From an uncultured Collinsella sp. (GTDB lineage Bacteria > Actinomycetota > Coriobacteriia > Coriobacteriales > Coriobacteriaceae), in the NCBI GenBank assembly GCA_900539735.1, contig UQDE01000043.1:1-12782 (forward strand): a stretch of 12,782 nucleotides of DNA. Reading direction: 5' to 3'. The notes below the pieces were generated by a model, which was not told the DNA's origin, ran no database searches, and saw nothing but the letters and a program-made list of their open reading frames with translations. Position 1 is the stretch's first letter. Every line of letters begins with the position of its first letter. The position numbers and the translations under genes are program-made. Positions 6,304-10,760 of the stretch are shown here, piece after piece.

Positions 6304-7029
6304 ATGGAGTATATGCAGGTCAATCGCGCCAACGGCCGCGCCGCCGATGAGCTGCGCCCCATCAAGCTCACTCGAGGCGTCATGAAGCACGCCCACGGTT
6401 CGTGCCTGGCCGAGTTTGGCGATACGCGCGTGCTGTGCGCTGCCACCATCGAGGAGGGCGTGCCGGGCTGGCGCAAGGGCGCCAAGGCCGGTTGGGTAAC
6501 GGCGGAGTATGCCATGCTGCCGGCATCGACCGGCAAGCGCTGCAAGCGCGAGCACGCCAACCGCAAGGGTCGCTCCATGGAGATTGAGCGTCTGATCGGT
6601 CGCAGCCTACGCACCGTCGTCAACATGAAGGCGCTCGGCGAGTACACCGTCACCGTCGACTGCGACGTGATTCAGGCAGACGGCGGCACGCGAACGGCGA
6701 GCATTACCGGCGCCTGGGTGGCACTGCACGACGCCCTTGCCATGTGGGTCGAGGCGGGTAAGCTCGAGCGCATCCCGCTCACGGGCCAGGTCGCCGCGAT
6801 TTCCATGGGCGTTGTCGACGGCAACACCCTGCTCGACCTGGATTATTCCGAGGACAGTCACGCCGAGGTCGACATGAACCTTGTCGCCACCGATACCGGT
6901 GAGATGATCGAGCTCCAGGGCACTGGCGAGCAAGCGCCCTTCGACCGCAAGCGCCTCAATGCCCTGCTCGATTTGGGCGACAAGGGTATTGCCGAGCTCA
7001 TCGAGCTCCAGCGCCAAGCACTCGCCTAA
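6304..7029 (+). CDS. rph: Ribonuclease PH
   Basis: This phosphorolytic 3'-5' exoribonuclease trims tRNA precursor 3' ends by releasing nucleoside diphosphates, and acts as a hexamer. The 241-residue length matches the family. The sequence shows LRPIKLTRGVMKHAHGS near the N-terminus (17-33), a basic block (GKRCKREHANRKGR, 77-90), and the phosphate-binding GGTR (127-130) within CDVIQADGGTRTASITGA. An acidic cluster, LDLDYSEDS (177-185), supplies likely metal ligands. AAAGGA at 6291-6296, 7 nt before ATG 6304, supports the start. It follows murI after 55 bp, with no terminator between them, and precedes rdgB. Both tRNA genes in the window encode CCA, so trimming of 3' extensions would be its role for them. 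I see no truncation or missing motif. Confidence 0.95.
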   Translation: MEYMQVNRANGRAADELRPIKLTRGVMKHAHGSCLAEFGDTRVLCAATIEEGVPGWRKGAKAGWVTAEYAMLPASTGKRCKREHANRKGRSMEIERLIGRSLRTVVNMKALGEYTVTVDCDVIQADGGTRTASITGAWVALHDALAMWVEAGKLERIPLTGQVAAISMGVVDGNTLLDLDYSEDSHAEVDMNLVATDTGEMIELQGTGEQAPFDRKRLNALLDLGDKGIAELIELQRQALA

Positions 7030-7036
7030 CCTATCA

Positions 7037-7137
7037 AAAAGGGACAGGTTTATTTTGGCAGGTTTTATCTGCGGAAACGCCGATAGATAAGGTTGATGCC
7101 ACATGAAAGGGGAGACGCCGAAGGGCCAGTCCCTTTT
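7037..7137. repeat. Nested inverted-repeat element between rph and rdgB
   Basis: The ends AAAAGGGACAGG (7037-7048) and CCAGTCCCTTTT (7126-7137) are inverted repeats with one mismatch in 12. Nested inside are TGGCA/TGCCA (7056-7060 and 7097-7101), TTATCT/AGATAA (7065-7070 and 7085-7090) and CGG/CCG (7072-7074 and 7080-7082) around a 5-nt loop. The whole can fold into one long interrupted hairpin. It has no credible coding content. It may be a REP- or MITE-like repeat, or a structured mRNA spacer. A related GGGACGGGGCTTATTT string occurs at 8275-8290. Confidence 0.6.
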
Positions 7138-7171
7138 ACGTGACTTTGCTATACGGACAGGGAGACCACTC

Positions 7172-7813
7172 ATGGCACTTGAGAAGATCGACATCGACAC
7201 CCTCGACCCGGCGGCGACCATCGTCGTGGCAACGGGCAACGCCCATAAGCTCACCGAGATCGAGGCCATTTTGGGCAAGGTTATGCCCGAGGTTCGCTTT
7301 GTGGCGCTCGGCCAGCTGGGCGACTTTGAGGACCCCGAGGAAAACGGCACGACGTTTTTGGAGAACGCCATCATCAAGGCGCAGGCTGCCGTCGAAGAGA
7401 CGGGGCTCATGGCCATTGCCGACGATTCGGGCCTGGTCGTCGACGCGCTGGACGGTGAACCCGGTGTGTATAGCGCGCGCTACGCGGGCGTTCACGGCGA
7501 CGATGCCGCCAACAATGCCAAGCTCCTCGTTAACCTGGAAGGCGTGGCCGACGAGGACCGCACTGCGCGCTTTATGAGCGTCGTCGCGCTCATCGACACG
7601 GACGGTTTGGTCACCTATGGTGAGGGTGCCTGCGAGGGCGTTATCGCACACGAGAGCCGCGGCGATCACGGCTTTGGCTACGACCCGCTGTTCCTGCCGG
7701 TCGACACGCCGGGCAAGACCATGGCCGAGCTGACGGCGGACGAGAAGAACGCCATCAGCCATCGTTTCCACGCGCTCGAGCACCTATCCGCCAAACTGAC
7801 GGGCGAGGAGTAG
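7172..7813 (+). CDS. rdgB: XTP/dITP diphosphatase (Ham1/RdgB)
   Basis: This cytoplasmic Mg2+-dependent house-cleaning enzyme hydrolyses XTP, ITP and dITP to monophosphates plus PPi, keeping deaminated purines out of nucleic acids. The 213-residue protein has the substrate-binding TGNAHKLTEI (21-30), ENAIIKA (64-70), the catalytic ADDSGL (83-88, with D85 as the likely general base), the SARYAG block (101-106), FGYDP (168-172) and SHR (196-198). ATG 7172 is chosen because AGGGAG lies 7 nt upstream (7159-7164). An in-frame ATG at 7103 falls inside the inverted-repeat element, lacks a ribosome binding site and would add 23 residues unrelated to the family. The chosen start still leaves about 14 residues ahead of the usual first strand, which is slightly long. 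dtd begins 3 bp after the stop, so the two are very probably co-translated. Confidence 0.94.
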   Translation: MALEKIDIDTLDPAATIVVATGNAHKLTEIEAILGKVMPEVRFVALGQLGDFEDPEENGTTFLENAIIKAQAAVEETGLMAIADDSGLVVDALDGEPGVYSARYAGVHGDDAANNAKLLVNLEGVADEDRTARFMSVVALIDTDGLVTYGEGACEGVIAHESRGDHGFGYDPLFLPVDTPGKTMAELTADEKNAISHRFHALEHLSAKLTGEE

Positions 7814-7816
7814 GCC

Positions 7817-8263
7817 GTGCGTGCGGTGGTGCAGCGCGTGCTCAACGCCGGCGTGACGGTCGACGGCGAGTGCGTGGGCAAAATTGGGCGCGGCTATCTG
7901 GTGCTACTGGGCGTTGGCCACGACGACACGTGCGCCGAGGCCGATAAGCTGTGGGGCAAGCTCCGGGGCTTGCGCATTAACGAGGACGAGAACGGCAAGA
8001 CCAACCTGGCACTTGCCGATGTCGACGGCGAGGTTCTCGTGGTGTCGCAGTTCACGCTGTTCGCCGATTGCCGTCACGGCCGCCGTCCATCGTTTACGGA
8101 TGCTGGCGCCCCCGATGTCGCCAACGAGCTCTACGAGTACTTCCTGACGCTCGTTCGCCAAGATGTCGAACACGTGGCGCACGGCATCTTTGGCGCCGAT
8201 ATGAAAGTCGACTTGGTCAACGACGGTCCATTCACCATCGTCCTGGACACCGACAATCTGTAA
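7817..8263 (+). CDS. dtd: D-aminoacyl-tRNA deacylase
   Basis: This enzyme hydrolyses D-amino acids, and mischarged glycine, from tRNA, protecting translation. The 148-residue length matches the family. The start MRAVVQRV is the usual N-terminus. The two signature motifs are SQFTLF (77-82) and NDGPFT (135-140), which holds the Gly-Pro pair (137-138) characteristic of DTD. The start codon is GTG at 7817, with GAGGAG at 7805-7810 inside the end of rdgB and only 3 bp between the genes, indicating translational coupling. Its role is apt beside murI, which makes D-glutamate, since such cells carry D-amino acid pools. That functional link is inferred. The gene is the last of this run before an independent promoter at 8297. 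Confidence 0.95.
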   Translation: MRAVVQRVLNAGVTVDGECVGKIGRGYLVLLGVGHDDTCAEADKLWGKLRGLRINEDENGKTNLALADVDGEVLVVSQFTLFADCRHGRRPSFTDAGAPDVANELYEYFLTLVRQDVEHVAHGIFGADMKVDLVNDGPFTIVLDTDNL

Positions 8264-8274
8264 GTAGTCAATTT

Positions 8275-8290
8275 GGGACGGGGCTTATTT
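8275..8290 (+). repeat. Partial copy of the GGGAC-type repeat end
   Basis: GGGACGGGGCTTATTT resembles the left end of the element at 7041-7055 (GGGACAGGTTTATTT), with two substitutions and one extra base. The rest of the element is not present. A short AAGTAG/CTACTT inverted repeat flanks it (8262-8267 and 8293-8298). The match is short and could be chance. Confidence 0.35.
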
Positions 8291-8296
8291 AGCTAC

Positions 8297-8326
8297 TTGC
8301 GTATGGCCACGGCAGGGTGCTATAGT
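8297..8326 (+). promoter_or_regulatory. Strong extended -10 promoter of veg-ispE
   Basis: TTGCGT (8297-8302) and TATAGT (8321-8326) are 18 bp apart, with TGC immediately before the -10. Transcription would start near 8333, giving a leader of about 60 nt before veg. It starts a new unit after dtd. Confidence 0.7.
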
Positions 8327-8346
8327 ATTAGAGTTTTGTCTATCTT

Positions 8347-8366
8347 AGGGGTATTATCCCCTTTTT
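8347..8366 (+). other. Short leader hairpin with T-run upstream of veg
   Basis: AGGGG (8347-8351) pairs with CCCCT (8358-8362) around 6 nt and is followed by TTTTT. It lies within the predicted veg leader, after the promoter and before the ribosome binding site. It could be a weak terminator or attenuator, or the end of read-through from dtd. The 5-bp stem makes strong termination doubtful. Confidence 0.45.
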
Positions 8367-8393
8367 GAATTGCACCTTCTGGAGGCCCTGTTC

Positions 8394-8690
8394 ATGGAAG
8401 AGATGGAAGTCAATCACGTCGACGACATCCACGAGAAGCTGATCGATATGGTGGGCGATCGCGTTAAGGTGAAGGCCAACATGGGCCGCACCCGCGTCGT
8501 CGAGCGCATGGGCACCATCAAGAGCGTCCATCCGGCAGTCTTTATCGTCGAGGTCGACGAGCGCCGTGGCCGCAAGTCGCGTCAGTCCTACCAGTATATT
8601 GATGTTCTCACCGGCCAGGTCGAGCTGTTCGACCCCGAGAGCGGCGAGCACATTTTTACCCCGCTCGGCAATCAGCTCGAGGAGCACTAG
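8394..8690 (+). CDS. veg: Veg family protein (DUF1021)
   Basis: This is a small protein of 98 residues. The core shows the features I associate with the Veg family: a G-D-R-V-K-V-K-A-N-M-G-R-T-R segment (21-34), the VFIVEVDE strand, and QSYQYIDVLTGQVELF near residues 65-80. The family fold is a small SH3-like barrel. In Bacillus subtilis, Veg has been linked to biofilm formation, but its biochemical role is unsettled. ATG 8394 follows GGAGG at 8381-8385. A TTG at 8370 lacks a ribosome binding site and starts within a few bases of the leader hairpin. The ribosome binding site of ispE lies in the last codons of veg, and only 2 bp separate the genes. B. subtilis veg also lies just upstream of ispE and has a famously strong promoter, so both neighbourhood and promoter strength appear conserved. 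Confidence 0.85.
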   Translation: MEEMEVNHVDDIHEKLIDMVGDRVKVKANMGRTRVVERMGTIKSVHPAVFIVEVDERRGRKSRQSYQYIDVLTGQVELFDPESGEHIFTPLGNQLEEH

Positions 8691-8692
8691 CG

Positions 8693-9589
8693 GTGACCGA
8701 TTGGTCCCTGACCCTTTCCGCGCCGGCAAAGATCAACCTCTATCTGGGGGTTCATACCGAGCGCGACGACCGCGGCTACCATAAGGTCGATTCCCTGATG
8801 GCAGCCGTCGGTCTTGCCGATATCGTGACAGTCGCTCCGGCGCAGGAGCTGACCGTCCAGACGATTCCGGCATCCGACTTTCCCATGCAAAAGAATACGG
8901 CGTATCGTGCGGCCGCTGCTATGGCCGAGCATTATGGTCGCGAAGCCAATGTCTGCATCACGATCGAGAAGCGCATCCCGTTGTGTGCCGGCCTGGGAGG
9001 TCCTTCGACGGATGCCGCGGCGGTCATTGTCGCCTTGGCAGAGAGTTGGGGTATCGACCGTGCCGATCCCGCGCTGGACAACATCGCGCGCGGCATTGGC
9101 GCCGACGTTCCCTTCTTTTTGCATGCCAGCCCTGCATTTTACGTGGGTGGGGGAGACGTGCTGGCAACCGAGTACCCCGCACTACCCGCGACACCCGTCG
9201 TGCTGGTCAAGCCGCGCGAGGCAAGCGTTTCAACAATTGAAGCCTATCGACGTTTTGACGAGACCCCAGCGCCTGCGGACAAGCCCGGAGCGATCGCATC
9301 TGCCCTTCACTCGGGAGATGCAGAGGTGGCCTACGCGCTCGTCCACAACAACCTGGGTGTCATTTCCGCGCAGATGGAGCCGCGGATTCAAACGGTGCTT
9401 GACTGGCTTCGTTCACAGGACGGTACCATTGCCGTAAACGTGTGCGGTTCGGGTGCCTGCTCGTTTGCTCTCTGCGATACCGCCGCCACGGCAGTCAATC
9501 TTGCGGCAGACGCTCAACAAAACGGCTGGTGGGCTTATGCAACGGAGCTCGTTTCCGACACGGTTCGCATTGAAGCGCCAAAGAAGTAA
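8693..9589 (+). CDS. ispE: 4-diphosphocytidyl-2-C-methyl-D-erythritol kinase
   Basis: This GHMP-family kinase phosphorylates CDP-ME at its 2-hydroxyl in the MEP (non-mevalonate) isoprenoid pathway, ultimately feeding undecaprenyl phosphate and other prenyl products. The 298-residue protein starts with the usual SAPAKINLYL block (9-18, with K13). The ATP-binding GHMP motif reads AGLGGPSTDAA (99-109), where many homologues have a third glycine in place of P104. GADVPFF (136-142) carries the likely catalytic D138. A C-terminal GSGACSFAL matches the GHMP C-terminal motif. The start is GTG 8693, with GAGGAG at 8679-8684 inside veg, which implies translational coupling. The Pro substitution falls in the phosphate-binding loop and is the only oddity. 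All other motifs are intact, so function is expected. Presence of ispE indicates the MEP pathway. Confidence 0.94.
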   Translation: MTDWSLTLSAPAKINLYLGVHTERDDRGYHKVDSLMAAVGLADIVTVAPAQELTVQTIPASDFPMQKNTAYRAAAAMAEHYGREANVCITIEKRIPLCAGLGGPSTDAAAVIVALAESWGIDRADPALDNIARGIGADVPFFLHASPAFYVGGGDVLATEYPALPATPVVLVKPREASVSTIEAYRRFDETPAPADKPGAIASALHSGDAEVAYALVHNNLGVISAQMEPRIQTVLDWLRSQDGTIAVNVCGSGACSFALCDTAATAVNLAADAQQNGWWAYATELVSDTVRIEAPKK

Positions 9590-9624
9590 AAATTTCTCTG
9601 GCACACGACGGAAATCTTTGTTAC

Positions 9625-9630
9625 TATAGT
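9625..9630 (+). promoter_or_regulatory. Candidate -10 for tRNA-Pro
   Basis: TATAGT lies 8 nt before the mature 5' end of tRNA-Pro. No good -35 is found at 16-18 bp. The tRNA could also be transcribed by read-through from ispE, since no terminator lies in the 49 bp between them. Confidence 0.4.
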
Positions 9631-9638
9631 CGAGCTAA

Positions 9639-9715
9639 CGGGTTGTGGCTCAGTTTGGTAGAGCACTGCGTTCGGGACGCAGGGGTCGCTGGTTCAAATC
9701 CAGTCAACCCGACCA
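9639..9715 (+). tRNA. tRNA-Pro (anticodon CGG)
   Basis: This is a 77-nt cloverleaf with a perfect acceptor stem (CGGGTTG/CAACCCG), a D-arm GCTC/GAGC, an anticodon stem CTGCG/CGCAG around the loop TTCGGGA with CGG at 9673-9675, a T-arm CTGG-TTCAAAT-CCAG, and an encoded A-CCA. CGG reads only the CCG codon, so other proline isoacceptors must lie elsewhere. The C at position 1 of the acceptor is normal for bacterial tRNA-Pro. A strong terminator follows after 10 bp. Confidence 0.96.
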
Positions 9716-9725
9716 GAGCATGAGG

Positions 9726-9754
9726 AGGGACCGCTTCTTGCGGTCCCTTTTTTT
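9726..9754 (+). terminator. Rho-independent terminator of tRNA-Pro
   Basis: AGGGACCGC pairs perfectly with GCGGTCCCT around TTCTT and runs into seven T (9748-9754). It is one of the strongest terminators in the window and isolates tatA from ispE and the tRNA. Confidence 0.95.
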
Positions 9755-9762
9755 AGCTATTG

Positions 9763-9791
9763 TTGTGATACCGCGATACCCGCGGTATACT
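9763..9791 (+). promoter_or_regulatory. Promoter of tatA
   Basis: TTGTGA (9763-9768) and TATACT (9786-9791) are separated by exactly 17 bp, giving a good sigma70-type promoter 36 bp before the tatA start. It lies directly after the tRNA-Pro terminator. Its spacer is a perfect inverted repeat, listed separately. Confidence 0.75.
9768..9788. promoter_or_regulatory. Palindromic operator-like site in the tatA promoter
   Basis: ATACCGCG (9768-9775) and CGCGGTAT (9781-9788) form a perfect 8-bp inverted repeat with a 5-bp centre (ATACC). It fills the promoter spacer, reaching from the last base of the -35 into the -10. A dimeric repressor bound here would block RNA polymerase. No regulator gene is present to identify it, and the hairpin is followed by no T-run, so a terminator role is unlikely. 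Confidence 0.5.
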
Positions 9792-9827
9792 CATTCGAGC
9801 TTGTCTCGCTGTATTGTGGAGGTCTAC

Positions 9828-10103
9828 ATGTTTGGACTGAGGGCTCCTGAGCTCATCATTATTCTCGTTGTTGTCCTGATTATCTTTGGGCCTAAGAACC
9901 TGCCGAAGCTCGGTAAGTCCCTCGGCTCTACCGTCAAGAATATCCGCGAGGGTATGGAGGGCGACGATAAGGGCGAAACCAAGCAGGCCGAGGACGTTGT
10001 GGTCGAGGAGTCCAAGGAGGACAAGGAGATCGCAGAGCTCGAGGCCAAGCTCGCTGCTGCCAAGCAAAAGAAGGCAGAGGACAGCGACGCGGACGCAGAG
10101 TAG
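9828..10103 (+). CDS. tatA: Twin-arginine translocase subunit TatA (TatA/E family)
   Basis: This is a small membrane protein that oligomerises with TatC to move folded, cofactor-containing proteins across the membrane. The 91-residue sequence has the canonical plan: a very short N-terminus, Glu8 as the conserved polar residue, one hydrophobic helix (about 9-20), the FGPKNLPKLGKSLG hinge (20-33) and an amphipathic helix to about 45. A long charged Glu/Lys/Ala-rich tail, possibly coiled coil, covers about 50-91. The start is ATG 9828, with GGAGG at 9818-9822. Much longer versions beginning near 9645 would run through the tRNA gene and are rejected. No tatC lies in the window, so the partner must be elsewhere. 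TatA versus TatB cannot be separated fully by sequence, but the short length and FGP hinge favour TatA. Confidence 0.93.
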   Translation: MFGLRAPELIIILVVVLIIFGPKNLPKLGKSLGSTVKNIREGMEGDDKGETKQAEDVVVEESKEDKEIAELEAKLAAAKQKKAEDSDADAE

Positions 10104-10128
10104 TCCCATCCCTTTGGGGTGAGCACCT

Positions 10129-10161
10129 GACCGGCTTGCCCGCAGGCTAGCCGGTCTTTTT
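10129..10161 (+). terminator. tatA rho-independent terminator
   Basis: GACCGGCT (10129-10136) pairs with AGCCGGTC (10149-10156), with an extra inner GCC/GGC pairing, and is followed by TTTTT (10157-10161). It separates tatA from greA. A smaller CATCCC/GGGGTG hairpin lies just before it. Confidence 0.92.
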
Positions 10162-10169
10162 CGTTTTTG

Positions 10170-10195
10170 TTGACAGTTGATCGTTACATCATAGT
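10170..10195 (+). promoter_or_regulatory. Possible greA promoter with consensus -35
   Basis: A perfect TTGACA lies at 10170-10175, just after the tatA terminator. The best -10 is CATAGT (10190-10195), only 14 bp away, and would place the transcription start within or after the ribosome binding site. At 17 bp the hexamer is AGTTGG, which is poor. The -35 match is striking, but the promoter remains doubtful. Confidence 0.35.
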
Positions 10196-10210
10196 TGGGG
10201 AGATATCCGT

Positions 10211-10681
10211 ATGGACGCAAGCCAGATCGTACTGACCGCTGAGGGCCGCCAGAAGCTCGTCGAGGAGCTCGCTTGGCGTGAGGGCGATTACGCCAAGGAG
10301 ATCGTCGAGGACATCAAGGAAGCTCGCGCGTTCGGCGACCTTTCGGAGAACTCCGAGTACGATGCCGCCAAGGACAAGCAGGCCCAGAATGCTGCTCGCA
10401 TTGCCGAGATTCAGGCTATTCTCGCCAACGCCCAGGTTGCTGCCACCACGGGTGATCTGACCGTCTCCATCGGTTCCACCGTTTCGTTGATTGATCCCAA
10501 CGGTGAGGTCATGGAGGTCACGCTTGTCGGTACCACCGAGACCAACTCGCTCGAGCACAAGATCTCCAACGAGTCTCCGGTCGGCCACGCCATCATTGGT
10601 CATGGCGAGGGCGACTCCGTCGAGGTCGTTACGCCTTCCGGCAAGACCCGCATCTACACCATCGCCAAGATCGCACGCTAG
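10211..10681 (+). CDS. greA: Transcription elongation factor GreA
   Basis: GreA enters the RNA polymerase secondary channel and stimulates cleavage of backtracked RNA, rescuing stalled complexes. The 156-residue length is usual. The N-terminal antiparallel coiled coil (about 5-78) bears the tip motif GDLSENSEYDAAK (42-54), with the acidic D43 and E46 that coordinate Mg2+ in the active site. The C-terminal FKBP-like domain (about 82-156) has the familiar ISNESPVGHAIIGHGEGD block. The start ATG 10211 follows GGGGAG at 10197-10202. The gene lies between two terminators, tatA's upstream and one at 10710-10742 downstream, in front of lysS. GreB is a less likely identity because the ESPVG block and general layout fit GreA. 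Confidence 0.95.
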   Translation: MDASQIVLTAEGRQKLVEELAWREGDYAKEIVEDIKEARAFGDLSENSEYDAAKDKQAQNAARIAEIQAILANAQVAATTGDLTVSIGSTVSLIDPNGEVMEVTLVGTTETNSLEHKISNESPVGHAIIGHGEGDSVEVVTPSGKTRIYTIAKIAR

Positions 10682-10709
10682 ACCACGGTCCCGCGTAAAG
10701 GTATGTTTT

Positions 10710-10742
10710 CGCTCCCTGGGACCGAATCCTGGGGAGCGTTTT
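10710..10742 (+). terminator. Terminator between greA and lysS with a competing pairing
   Basis: CGCTCCCTGGGA (10710-10721) pairs with TCCTGGGGAGCG (10727-10738) as a 12-bp stem with two G-T pairs and a 5-nt loop, followed by TTTTAGTTT. CGGTCCC at 10686-10692 is an exact complement of GGGACCG at 10718-10724. If it paired, it would break the upper half of the terminator stem. Only 18 bp separate the T-run from lysS and no promoter is evident in between, so lysS may depend on read-through. Attenuation is possible but unproven. Confidence 0.75.
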
Positions 10743-10760
10743 AGTTTGAGGAGCTAACTT

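Noticed and set aside
7103..7171. Upstream ATG for rdgB
   Set aside because: It lies inside the inverted-repeat element, lacks a ribosome binding site and adds residues unrelated to the family.
9645..9827. Long N-terminal extension of tatA
   Set aside because: It would be translated from the tRNA-Pro gene and through its terminator. ATG 9828 has GGAGG and gives a canonical TatA N-terminus.
10681..10760. T-box riboswitch before lysS
   Set aside because: GGTCCCGCG faintly resembles part of a T-box, but only 79 bp separate the genes and there is no Stem I or specifier loop.
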